Shown here: piece by piece, positions 6,235 through 13,805 of the stretch
Numbering within the stretch: position 1 is the first letter of the stretch
Layout of the letters: the number at the start of each line of letters is the position of its first letter
NCBI GenBank assembly: GCA_902796565.1
Contig: CADBPP010000178.1
Location: forward strand, 1 to 16,658
Reading direction: 5' to 3'
DNA: 16,658 nt
Source of the DNA: an uncultured Eubacteriales bacterium
Lineage (GTDB): Bacteria; Bacillota; Clostridia; Eubacteriales; Anaerofustaceae
Translations under genes and position numbers: made by a program
Notes under the pieces: model-generated
Told to the model about the DNA's origin: nothing
Database searches by the model: none
The model's input: the letters and a program-made list of their open reading frames with translations, nothing else

Positions 6235-6810
6235 TTATAACTGGATGAGTCCCGTGAAGCCCAGGAAGGCCAGAGACATGATGCCCGCAGAGATGAGGGA
6301 GATGGGGAAGCCCTCAAGACACTTGGGGATGTTTGAGGTCTCCAGTCTTTCTCTGATGCCTGCGAACAGAACTATCGAAAGGGTGAATCCGAGGGCTCCG
6401 GCAACACCGTTGACCACTGACTGGATGATGTTGTAGGAATTCTGGATGTTGACGATGGCGCATCCGAGGACCGCGCAGTTGGTGGTGATCAGGGGCAGAT
6501 ACACGCCCAGGGCCTGGTAGAGGGACGGGGAGATCTTCTTGATGACCATTTCAACGAACTGGACCAGTGCTGCGATGACCAGGATGAAAGCGATGGTCTG
6601 CAGATATTCCAGATGGAAGCGGTTAAGCAGGAATTCCTGGATAGCCCATGTGGCGGCGGAGGCGAGAGCCATGACGAACGTAACGGCCAGGCCCATTCCG
6701 ATGGAGGTGTCGACCTTCTTGGAAACGCCGAGGAAAGGACAGATCCCCAGGAACTGTACCATCAGGTAGTTGTTTACGAAAATACCGTAGAGTAAGATCT
6801 TGATAAGCAT
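6235..6810 (-). CDS. rnfA: Rnf complex subunit RnfA, integral membrane
   Basis: This 191-residue membrane subunit has about six hydrophobic segments. It is a paralogue of RnfE, and the two form the inverted pair at the centre of the complex. Cys24 (FLGICPFLG) and Cys112 (TTNCAVLGC) are the positions that, in solved Rnf/Nqr structures, share an iron-sulfur centre with the matching cysteines of RnfE inside the membrane. The start codon overlaps the rnfE stop by 1 nt (TAATG), so translation is coupled. Gene order separates this copy from nqrE, as do the absence of nqrF and the presence of rnfB. Confidence 0.95.
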   Translation of the reverse strand: MLIKILLYGIFVNNYLMVQFLGICPFLGVSKKVDTSIGMGLAVTFVMALASAATWAIQEFLLNRFHLEYLQTIAFILVIAALVQFVEMVIKKISPSLYQALGVYLPLITTNCAVLGCAIVNIQNSYNIIQSVVNGVAGALGFTLSIVLFAGIRERLETSNIPKCLEGFPISLISAGIMSLAFLGFTGLIQL

Positions 6811-7412
6811 TACTTGCTTTCCCTCCCTTCAACTACTTTGTTTACTATTCCCATGAGGGTGCCGAGAACGATGAATGCTCCCGGAGGCATGATCATGATG
6901 AGCATGGGCTCATAGGAGGCACCGAGAACGGAAAGTCCGAAGAGGGTCCCCGCTCCGAAGAATTCCCTTACGAGACCGATGAGGGTCAGCGCCAGGGTGA
7001 ATCCGATGCCGCATCCGATACCGTCCATGGTGGAGAGCAGCACGTCGTTCTTTGATGCGAAGGATTCGGCTCTTCCCAGGATGATGCAGTTGACGACGAT
7101 CAGGGGGATGTACAGGCCCAGTGCCGCGTGCAGTGTGGGCACGTATGCGTGAAGGACCAGGTCCACGATGGTCGTGAATGTCGCTATTACGACGATGAAG
7201 CAGGGGATCCTGATCTCATTGGGTATAACTTTTCTCAGAAGAGAAATGAAGATGTTTGAGAAGATCAGAACTACCATCGTCGATACGCCCATACCGAAGC
7301 CGTTGATGGCGGATGTGGTGACAGCCAGTGTTGCGCACATACCCAGCATCAGCCTGAAGGTCGGGTTGTTCTTTAAGATACCGTCTGTTAATACTTTAAG
7401 GGGTTTCATCAC
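6810..7412 (-). CDS. rnfE: Rnf complex subunit RnfE, integral membrane
   Basis: This 200-residue membrane subunit is paralogous to RnfA. Cys26 (LGMCATLAV) and Cys109 (VVNCIILGRA) mirror the two cluster-binding cysteines of RnfA. The N-terminus KPLKVLTDGILKNNPTFRLMLGMC is typical of RnfE, though it exceeds no usual length. The start overlaps the rnfG stop by 4 nt (ATGA), and the stop overlaps the rnfA start by 1 nt. That tight packing argues for stoichiometric synthesis of the complex. Confidence 0.95.
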   Translation of the reverse strand: MMKPLKVLTDGILKNNPTFRLMLGMCATLAVTTSAINGFGMGVSTMVVLIFSNIFISLLRKVIPNEIRIPCFIVVIATFTTIVDLVLHAYVPTLHAALGLYIPLIVVNCIILGRAESFASKNDVLLSTMDGIGCGIGFTLALTLIGLVREFFGAGTLFGLSVLGASYEPMLIMIMPPGAFIVLGTLMGIVNKVVEGRESK

Positions 7413-7987
7413 TTAGCCTCCTTTATGGTAAGGAATGCCTGGCCGGCGTAATTGACGGCCCTGGTGACGGCGCGGGAGGTGATGGTCGCTCCGGTAAGAG
7501 CGTCGATGTCTCCGCCGTCCTTGACGACTTTAAGATTCTCGCTGGCGTTCTTGCCCTCGTACTGATGGATGAAATGCTCATCAGTGGTGCTCTTGGCGCC
7601 CAGTCCGGCGGTCTCGGAGTGCTTCGTGACTCTCATGCCGGTGACATTGCCGTCATTGTCGATGCCCACCATAACGGTGACGGAACCGCCGAAGCCGTTC
7701 TCCTTCACCTGGAAGGTGTAGCCGCATACTTCTCCGCCCTTCTTGGCGACGTATGCTTCCTCTATCTTGCCGTCGCAGACCTCGTTGATCTTCGCGAGCA
7801 GATCGTCACTGACCTTCTCGGAGATGTCGTCAGCCGCGGGCATGACTTCGCTCCTCGCCTGCTGGGCGGCTTCCGCCTCCATTACGGCGATCCTGGGAGC
7901 CGTCATCTCGTTGGTGAATCCCAGAACTCCGCAGGCGATGGCGCAGATAAGAAACAGTGTTACGGAAAGCTTGACTATCTTTGACAT
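7409..7987 (-). CDS. rnfG: Rnf complex subunit RnfG, covalent FMN-binding
   Basis: RnfG carries a covalently bound FMN outside the cytoplasmic membrane and passes electrons within the Rnf complex. The 192-residue protein has one N-terminal membrane segment (about 6-24) and then a soluble domain of the FMN_bind type. The flavinylation motif S(T)GATxT is present as TGATIT (165-170) within DALTGATITSRAV. Attachment needs an ApbE flavin transferase, which is not encoded in this window. The start overlaps the rnfD stop by 1 nt, and the stop overlaps the rnfE start by 4 nt. Confidence 0.95.
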   Translation of the reverse strand: MSKIVKLSVTLFLICAIACGVLGFTNEMTAPRIAVMEAEAAQQARSEVMPAADDISEKVSDDLLAKINEVCDGKIEEAYVAKKGGEVCGYTFQVKENGFGGSVTVMVGIDNDGNVTGMRVTKHSETAGLGAKSTTDEHFIHQYEGKNASENLKVVKDGGDIDALTGATITSRAVTRAVNYAGQAFLTIKEAK

Positions 7988-8928
7988 TACTTCTTTACCT
8001 CCCCGTACTTTGTGAGCCTCATATATTTATCCAGAAGCGGTGTGACGAAGTTCATGAACAGAATGGAGAAGGAAACTCCCTCGGGGTAGCCGCCCTTCTG
8101 TCTGATGAGCACTGTCATGAGTCCGCATCCGAACGCATAGATGAACTGTGCTTTTGCCGTAGCCGGGCTGGTGACATAGTCCGTTGCCATGAAGATGGCG
8201 CCCAGCATGAGTCCTCCCGCCAGGACCTGGATCAGCACTTCGTATGCTGAAAGTCCGAAGCAGAATGAGAGAACCGCGACGGTAGCGACGTAGGTCACCG
8301 GGATCCTCCAGCTGATGACCTTCTTATAAAGAAGATAGATGAAACCGAGGATCAGAGCGGCGGCGCTGATCTCACCGATGCAGCCGTAGACTCCATCGAA
8401 TCCCAGGAACATCTGCAGAGCGGAGGGGATGGCGTCCCCGCCTTCCTTGATGATCGCCAGGGGTGTTGCGGAGACAACAGCGTCCACGGGGATGAATGCC
8501 TTGCCTGTCATGTGGGAAGGCCATGAGGCCACCAGCAGGACTCTTGCCGCCAGAGCGGGGTTGGCAAAGTTGCATCCGAGACCGCCGAAGATCTGCTTGA
8601 CAGCCACGATGGCGAATACGCAGCCGATCATCAGCACCCACCAGGGGCAGTTGACCGGTACGTTCAGTGCCAGCAGAAGTCCTGTAAGGGCTGCCGACAT
8701 ATCTCCTATGGTGACATCCCTGTGCATCAACTTCTCGCACACCAGCTCTGTGAGCACGCATGTTGCGATTCCTGTCACCACCAGTATGGCAGCCTTGAGT
8801 CCGAATACATAGATGCCCACCGCGGTCGCGGGAAGCAGAGCTATGATGACATCGGTCATGATGCTTTTGGTGGTCTGTTTTCCTCTTGCATGAGGAGATG
8901 ATGATACTGTTAACATTCTTTCACTCAT
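7987..8928 (-). CDS. rnfD: Rnf complex subunit RnfD, integral membrane flavoprotein
   Basis: This 313-residue subunit of the NqrB/RnfD family has about ten hydrophobic segments and contributes to the membrane ion path. Family landmarks are the N-terminal SSSPHARGKQTTKSIM, GGLGCNFANPALAAR (115-129) and FIPVDAVVSATPLAI. In the last, VSATPL (152-157) occupies the place of the covalent-FMN motif seen as SGATPL in other RnfD proteins. A Gly-to-Ser change there may reflect the clostridial form. The gene begins 6 nt after rnfC and overlaps rnfG by 1 nt. Confidence 0.95.
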   Translation of the reverse strand: MSERMLTVSSSPHARGKQTTKSIMTDVIIALLPATAVGIYVFGLKAAILVVTGIATCVLTELVCEKLMHRDVTIGDMSAALTGLLLALNVPVNCPWWVLMIGCVFAIVAVKQIFGGLGCNFANPALAARVLLVASWPSHMTGKAFIPVDAVVSATPLAIIKEGGDAIPSALQMFLGFDGVYGCIGEISAAALILGFIYLLYKKVISWRIPVTYVATVAVLSFCFGLSAYEVLIQVLAGGLMLGAIFMATDYVTSPATAKAQFIYAFGCGLMTVLIRQKGGYPEGVSFSILFMNFVTPLLDKYMRLTKYGEVKK

Positions 8929-8934
8929 TTATAT

Positions 8935-10257
8935 CTACCCCCTCTTCTTTCTGAGCGCCTGGACTCCGCGCTTGGCGACTCTGATCTCCGCGACCAGGGG
9001 CCTTCTGGCGGGGCATGTGAAGGCGCAGCATCCGCATTCGATACAGTCGAGAGCGTTGTACTCATCGCACTTCTCGAAGTTGCGCTTCTGGCTGAAGGCT
9101 CCGAGATACATGGGCATCAGGCCCATGGGGCATACCTCCGTGCACTTGGCGCATCTGATGCAGTTTGAAGGATCCTCGATATGGGCATCCGCTCTGTTGA
9201 GGCAGAGGATTCCGCTGGTGCCTTTTCCTGCGGGAACATTGGGGTCATAAATGGCAGGTCCCATCATGGGTCCGCCGAGGATGACCTTGGCGATGTCATC
9301 CGTGAGCCCGCCGCAGTATTCGATGATCTCGTTGACGTTGGTGCCGATCCTGAAGGAGAGCACTCTGGGCTGCTTGATGCCGCTGCCGGTGACGGTGACG
9401 ACTCTTTCATACAGGGGCTTGCCTTCCGTGACGGCATCATAGATGGCGCCTGCGGTGCCCGCGTTGATGACTATGCAGCCTGCCTGGGCGGGAAGTCCGC
9501 CGGAGGGTACCTCGCGGCCGGCTATGGCGCTGATCAGGTGCTTTTCAGAACCCTGGGGATATTTTGTCTCCAGTTCATAGACGATGATGGAATCATCGTT
9601 GAGGGCCTTGAATGCCTCGATGGCATCGGGCTTGTTGTCTTCGATACCGATGTAACCCTTTTCCAGCCCGAAGACCTTCATCGCCAGGTGAAGTCCGCCG
9701 GCTACCTTGTCGGCGTGTTCACGCATGTAGGCGTGGTCGCTGGTAAGATACGGTTCACACTCGGCTCCGTTGATGATGACGTAGTCGATCTTTGCGTCCG
9801 GACCAGGTGAGAGCTTGACCGATGTGGGGAAAGTGGCTCCGCCTTCACCGACTATGCCGGCGTTCTGAATGATCTTTACGATCTCCTCGGGACTTACAGT
9901 CTCGGGGTCGTGCTTTTCGACGTTCTCACAGGGAGCATCCTGGAAGTCATTTTCAATGACCACACAGCTCACCTTCGAACCGTTGCCCATGAGTCTGGGC
10001 TCGATGGCCTTCACCGTACCGGAAACACTGGCGTGGATGTTTGCGGAAATGTATCCCGCGGCCTGTCCGATAAGTTCTCCGAGATGCACATACTGGCCGA
10101 CTTCAACAACAGGTGTTGCGGGAGCACCTGTATGCATGCTCATCGGGATGGCGACCTCTTTGGGAGAAGGCATGATTTCGATAGGAAGCGAACTGGTGTA
10201 GTGTTTGTTGTAGGAAGGATGGATTCCCTTTTTAAACGTACCCTTTTTAATCTCCAT
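8935..10257 (-). CDS. rnfC: Rnf complex subunit RnfC, NADH/FMN-binding
   Basis: RnfC is the soluble subunit where NAD+ is reduced (or NADH oxidised); it is related to the 51-kDa subunit of complex I. The 440-residue protein has the glycine-rich FMN/NADH loop GEGGATFP (137-144), the segment INGAECEPYLTSDH (162-175), and two [4Fe-4S] motifs, CIRCAKCTEVCP (366-377) and CIECGCCAFTCP (405-416). It lacks the long C-terminal repeat region of enterobacterial RsxC, as is usual for Firmicutes. The ribosome site GGAGAT precedes the ATG. It is the first gene of rnfCDGEAB, downstream of a promoter near 10310. Confidence 0.95.
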   Translation of the reverse strand: MEIKKGTFKKGIHPSYNKHYTSSLPIEIMPSPKEVAIPMSMHTGAPATPVVEVGQYVHLGELIGQAAGYISANIHASVSGTVKAIEPRLMGNGSKVSCVVIENDFQDAPCENVEKHDPETVSPEEIVKIIQNAGIVGEGGATFPTSVKLSPGPDAKIDYVIINGAECEPYLTSDHAYMREHADKVAGGLHLAMKVFGLEKGYIGIEDNKPDAIEAFKALNDDSIIVYELETKYPQGSEKHLISAIAGREVPSGGLPAQAGCIVINAGTAGAIYDAVTEGKPLYERVVTVTGSGIKQPRVLSFRIGTNVNEIIEYCGGLTDDIAKVILGGPMMGPAIYDPNVPAGKGTSGILCLNRADAHIEDPSNCIRCAKCTEVCPMGLMPMYLGAFSQKRNFEKCDEYNALDCIECGCCAFTCPARRPLVAEIRVAKRGVQALRKKRG

Positions 10258-10280
10258 CTTTTATCTCCGTTTGATTTTTT

Positions 10281-10298
10281 GTACCGTTCGTGCGGTAC
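10281..10298 (-). promoter_or_regulatory. Inverted repeat in the rnfC leader
   Basis: GTACCG and CGGTAC form a perfect 6-bp inverted repeat around 6 nt, about +5 to +22 from the predicted start point. It could be an operator blocking initiation or an RNA hairpin. It does not match the redox-regulator Rex site (TTGTTAA-type). No T-run follows on the minus strand, so it is not a terminator. Confidence 0.45.
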
Positions 10299-10309
10299 GT
10301 CTAACATTT

Positions 10310-10315
10310 ATTATA
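10310..10315 (-). promoter_or_regulatory. -10 element of the rnf operon promoter
   Basis: On the minus strand a perfect TATAAT lies 53 nt before the rnfC ATG, in a short AT-rich stretch. No good -35 is visible 16-18 nt upstream, so the promoter may need an activator or an extended contact. Only the -10 is firm. Confidence 0.55.
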
Positions 10316-10543
10316 CTATAAATGCAAATATGCTCCACACAGATGAAGCGAACTGCTTTTGACCCAACCCGCGGCTGGCGGAGGTTTTTTTCCTTTAAAA
10401 GCCCCGTGACGGGGGATGGAGGGATTTAAATTTGAATAAAAAACATAATTGAGAAAGCGTAATTGCTCCCGATGGGCCCGTGCCGCGTCCGGCGGCTCCC
10501 CAAGACGTACGATGATCATTCCCGGAGCGCTGTCCCGGGATGC
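10316..10543. other. Non-coding divergent spacer between rnf and the radical SAM operon
   Basis: No gene is supported. Visible items are a short GC hairpin CCCCG/CGGGG at about 10404-10416, and TCCCGG/CCGGGA (10520-10525 with 10535-10540), which ends 3 nt before the -35 of the downstream promoter and could be an operator. The rest shows nothing recognisable. Confidence 0.4.
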
Positions 10544-10572
10544 TTGTCTAAAGGCGCCCGGTATGATAGAAT
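10544..10572 (+). promoter_or_regulatory. Promoter of the radical SAM operon
   Basis: A -35 TTGTCT (10544-10549, 4 of 6), a 17-nt spacer and a -10 TAGAAT (10567-10572, 5 of 6) lie 71 nt before the ATG at 10644. The inverted repeat at 10520-10540 abuts the -35. Confidence 0.6.
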
Positions 10573-10606
10573 TGTTAGGAAAGTAAAACAGGGCCCGGAG
10601 AGGCCG

Positions 10607-10629
10607 TCCCTCCCGATGAGAGGGAGGGA
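10607..10629 (+). promoter_or_regulatory. Leader hairpin next to the ribosome site of the radical SAM gene
   Basis: TCCCTCCC (10607-10614) pairs perfectly with GGGAGGGA (10622-10629) around a 7-nt loop. The 3' arm is itself purine-rich and ribosome-site-like, and it directly adjoins GAGG (10630-10633). The hairpin could therefore limit ribosome access. No T-run follows, so it is not a terminator. Confidence 0.45.
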
Positions 10630-10643
10630 GAGGACATATTATT

Positions 10644-12467
10644 ATGAAAGATACCATCAGCGAAGAGACCATAAGGGAGCTTTTGTCCCTGGTGAACAAA
10701 CCCGCCCGCTACTGCGGCGGGGAACTCAACAGCGCGGTCATGAAGGGAGCCCCCGTCAGATATCTCATGGCGTTCCCGGACGTTTATGAGGTGGGCATGT
10801 CCCATCTGGGCATGAAAATATTGTACAGTCTGCTGAACAGCCTGGATGACGTGGACTGCGAAAGGACCTTCGCCCCCATGGACGACATGGCGGACCTCAT
10901 GAGGGAGAGGGATATCCCCCTTTTCAGCCTTGAGACATTTTCCCCCGCATCGTCCTTCGATTTCATAGGCTTCTCGCTGCAGTACGAGATGTGCATGACC
11001 ACCGTCCTGTACATGCTGGACCTGGCGGGCATACCCTTAAGGAGCGCTGAGCGCAGCGAAAAGGATCCCATCATCATGGCCGGGGGCAGCGTGACTCTTA
11101 ATCCGGAGCCCTTCTGCGACTTCTTCGATATCATGATCTTCGGAGAGGCGGAGGAGGTACTGCCCGATCTTATGGAGCTCTACCGCGAAAGCGACGGCAG
11201 GGAGGAGTTCCTTACGGCCGCCTGCAAAGTGGACGGGGTATATGTGCCTAAATATTATGAGGTCACCTACGATGGGGATCATATTATAAGGAAGAGCTTG
11301 AACGGTGCCCCCGAGACGATAAAGAGGCTTCTCATAAAGGATATGGACAGTTCATTCTATCCGGAGTCCTTCATCGTGCCCTTCATGGAGATAGTTCATG
11401 ACCGTGCGGCGGTGGAGGTGATGAGGGGCTGCCCCAGGGGATGCCGCTTCTGCCAGGCGGGGATGATCTACCGTCCCGTTCGCCAGAAGAAACTGGAGAC
11501 ACTGAAAAAACAGGCGGATGACCTTCTTTCCTCCACGGGCTACGAACAGATCGCCCTTTCATCCCTCTCCAGCACGGATTACCGCCACTGCAGGGAACTG
11601 ATCGGCTGCATCTACGCCGATCACGCGGATGAAAAGGTCACGGTCAGCCTTCCTTCCCTGAGGATAGACCATTTCAGCCTGGAACTGGCCAGGGGGATGC
11701 AGTCCACCAGGACCATACCCCTCACCTTTGCGCCGGAAGCCGGCAGCCAGAGGATGAGGGACATCATAAACAAGAACATAACGGAAGAGGATATCTTCGA
11801 AACATTGAAGAGCGCGTTCCTCAGCGGTTATCACAAGATAAAGCTCTACTTCATGATAGGTCTTCCCCACGAGACCGATGACGACATAAGGGCCATAGGG
11901 GAGATGGTCACCCGCATCGACGAGATGTACACGTCCCTGGATCTTACCCCGAAGCACGCCGTGCTCTCCGCCAGCGTGTCCTGCTTCGTGCCCAAACCCC
12001 ATACCCCCTTCGAGTTCGTTGCCCAGGACAGCAGGGAAGAGTTCAGAAGAAAACAGACCGAAGTGTTAAAGCCTTCCTTTGGCAGACATGTGAAGCTCAG
12101 CTACCATGAGGCGGACCTGTCGGTACTTGAAGGAGCCTTCGCAAGAGGGGACCGCAGGCTCAACGACGTCATACTCTCCGCCTACCGCAAGGGCTGCATC
12201 TTCGATTCCTGGGCCGATCATTACCGCCCATGGCTGTGGGAGGAGGCCTTCAGCGAGAACGGCCTTTCCATGGAGCAGTTCTCCATGCGCTCCTTCGGCT
12301 ATGATGACGATCTGCCCTGGGACTTCATCGATCTGGGAGTGGACAGATCCTTCCTGGTAAGGGAAGCGAAAAAGGCAGAGGAGGCCCTGACCACCCCGAA
12401 CTGTTACGAGAAATGCTCGAACTGCGGTATAGCGGCCAGATACGGGAGGTGCGACTTTGAAATATAG
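10644..12467 (+). CDS. B12-binding-type radical SAM protein, TIGR03960 family
   Basis: The 607-residue protein has a Rossmann-like N-terminal region at about 38-175 of the B12-binding type (AFPDVYEVGMSHLGMKILY start). A radical SAM core follows, with the cluster motif CPRGCRFC at Cys263, Cys267 and Cys270. That is the usual CX3CX2C spacing for binding [4Fe-4S] and SAM. A C-terminal set, CYEKCSNCGI (Cys587, 591, 594) plus Cys603, may bind another metal. The substrate of this conserved family is unknown. It normally sits beside the TIGR03936/DUF2344 partner, as here; in many Firmicutes that pair precedes ribonuclease G and ribosomal protein genes. Here efp follows instead, keeping a translation-related setting. 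The stop overlaps the partner's start by 11 nt. Confidence 0.9.
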   Translation: MKDTISEETIRELLSLVNKPARYCGGELNSAVMKGAPVRYLMAFPDVYEVGMSHLGMKILYSLLNSLDDVDCERTFAPMDDMADLMRERDIPLFSLETFSPASSFDFIGFSLQYEMCMTTVLYMLDLAGIPLRSAERSEKDPIIMAGGSVTLNPEPFCDFFDIMIFGEAEEVLPDLMELYRESDGREEFLTAACKVDGVYVPKYYEVTYDGDHIIRKSLNGAPETIKRLLIKDMDSSFYPESFIVPFMEIVHDRAAVEVMRGCPRGCRFCQAGMIYRPVRQKKLETLKKQADDLLSSTGYEQIALSSLSSTDYRHCRELIGCIYADHADEKVTVSLPSLRIDHFSLELARGMQSTRTIPLTFAPEAGSQRMRDIINKNITEEDIFETLKSAFLSGYHKIKLYFMIGLPHETDDDIRAIGEMVTRIDEMYTSLDLTPKHAVLSASVSCFVPKPHTPFEFVAQDSREEFRRKQTEVLKPSFGRHVKLSYHEADLSVLEGAFARGDRRLNDVILSAYRKGCIFDSWADHYRPWLWEEAFSENGLSMEQFSMRSFGYDDDLPWDFIDLGVDRSFLVREAKKAEEALTTPNCYEKCSNCGIAARYGRCDFEI

Positions 12468-13098
12468 GATCTGCTACGAAAAGACAGGCAGGCTGATATA
12501 TGTGTCCCACCTGGACATGCAGAGGCTCCTGCAGAGGATGCTGCGCCGTTCCGGCGTGAGCATGATGTTCTCCCAGGGCTTCAATCCCCATGTCCTCATG
12601 AGCTTTACTCCTCCTCTGCCCCTCTTCGCGTCGAGTCTAGCGGAGTATGTGGATGTGGAGCTCAGCGGCGGTAAAACTCCTGATGAAGTCCTTCATGAGC
12701 TCGGCGAAGCGTGCCCCGAAGGTCTGAGGGTGCGAAGCGTCGAATGCCCCGGGGAAGGCTCGCCGCCCCTGAGCAAGACCTTTTCCAGAGCCTCATACCG
12801 CATGGAGATCAAAACGGAGGCGAAGGCCGCGGATGTGGCGGTTTTTTACGAAAACAGCGGGGAGATCGTGATCGAAAAGCTGAACAAGAAAAAGCAGCTT
12901 AAAAAAGAGGATATAAAACCGAGGATATATTCCTTTGATGTCACAGACATTCCGGGAGGGATAGTGATAGACTGCACACTGTGCTTTCTCAACGAGGGCC
13001 TTCTGAACCCATTCGTCCTGGCGGGCGCCCTGGAGCGCTCCTGCCCGGCGCTTTCCGGATCAAAGGTCCTTTCGGTATGCAAAATGAAGGTGGAATGA
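12457..13098 (+). CDS. Radical SAM-associated protein, TIGR03936 / DUF2344 family
   Basis: This 213-residue protein is the usual companion of TIGR03960 radical SAM enzymes, sometimes fused to them. Landmarks are the N-terminal YRICYEKTGRLIYVSHLDMQRLLQRMLRR-type opening (residues 3-31) and GFNPHVLMSFTPPLPL (about 42-57). Its function is unknown; it may bind the substrate or an RNA (inference). The start is TTG at 12457. It is chosen because GGGAGGTG (12444-12451) lies 5 nt upstream, the conserved N-terminus begins there, and the overlap with the upstream gene implies coupled translation. No terminator hairpin follows the stop. Confidence 0.88.
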   Translation: MKYRICYEKTGRLIYVSHLDMQRLLQRMLRRSGVSMMFSQGFNPHVLMSFTPPLPLFASSLAEYVDVELSGGKTPDEVLHELGEACPEGLRVRSVECPGEGSPPLSKTFSRASYRMEIKTEAKAADVAVFYENSGEIVIEKLNKKKQLKKEDIKPRIYSFDVTDIPGGIVIDCTLCFLNEGLLNPFVLAGALERSCPALSGSKVLSVCKMKVE

Positions 13099-13190
13099 CA
13101 TTTTTTTATGTATACTGTGGCAATGGGCCCGATCATATGATAAAATTAACCAGTTAAACGTGTAATCAATACAAAGGAGAATAAATAAAC

Positions 13191-13754
13191 ATGGCAAAAG
13201 CAGGCGATATCAAAAAGAACCTTACCATAGTCGTTGACGGAAACGTTTACACGGTGGTGGATTTCCAGCACGTCAAGCCCGGAAAGGGAAGCGCGTTCGT
13301 AAGGACCACCCTCCGCAACGTCATGACCGGTGCCAAGTTCGAGCGCACCTTCAACCCCGACGAGTCTCTGGAGACAGCCCGCATCGAAACGAAGGAGCTG
13401 GAGTACTCCTACAATGACGGAGAACTCTACTACTTCATGGATACCGAGACCTGGGAGCAGACTCCCCTTGAAGCGGATATCGTCGCGGACGCGATGCAGT
13501 ATATAAAGGAAGGCATGACCGCCACCATCAAATTCTACGAAGGAAAGGCCTTCAGCGTGGATCCGCCCAACTTCGTGACCCTTCTGATCACGGAATGCGA
13601 GCCCGGCGTCAAGGGTGACACCGCCACCGGCGCCACGAAGCCCGCCGTCCTTGAGACCGGCGCCAAGGTAAAGGTACCTCTCTTCGTCAACGAGGGAGAA
13701 TATATCAGAGTCGACACCCGTACCGGAGAATACATGGACAGGGTCAAGAACTGA
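13191..13754 (+). CDS. efp: Translation elongation factor P
   Basis: EF-P rescues ribosomes stalled on polyproline by stabilising peptidyl-tRNA in the P site. The 187-residue protein has the three-domain EF-P layout: KOW-like domain 1 with the tip loop KPGKGSAF, the modifiable lysine at 32, and the C-terminal domain ending GEYIRVDTRTGEYMDRV. In Bacillus this lysine carries 5-aminopentanol. No epmA or epmB modification gene is in the window, which fits Firmicutes. The ribosome site AAAGGAG lies 10-11 nt before the ATG. The 92-nt gap from the gene upstream holds AT-rich -10-like sequence (TATGATAAAAT near 13137) but no clear -35. A strong terminator follows. Confidence 0.97.
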   Translation: MAKAGDIKKNLTIVVDGNVYTVVDFQHVKPGKGSAFVRTTLRNVMTGAKFERTFNPDESLETARIETKELEYSYNDGELYYFMDTETWEQTPLEADIVADAMQYIKEGMTATIKFYEGKAFSVDPPNFVTLLITECEPGVKGDTATGATKPAVLETGAKVKVPLFVNEGEYIRVDTRTGEYMDRVKN

Positions 13755-13767
13755 AAAATAACATTCC

Positions 13768-13790
13768 GGCACGCTGAGCGTGCCTTTTTT
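13768..13790 (+). terminator. Terminator after efp
   Basis: GGCACGC (13768-13774), a TGA loop and GCGTGCC (13778-13784) form a perfect 7-bp stem followed by TTTTTT. It ends only 15 nt before the next start codon. Confidence 0.9.
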
Positions 13791-13805
13791 CTGAAGGTTG
13801 GATAA

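Noticed and set aside
10369..10390. Plus-strand terminator-like hairpin followed by a T-run
   Set aside because: The stem is weak and bulged, and there is no plus-strand gene upstream of it.
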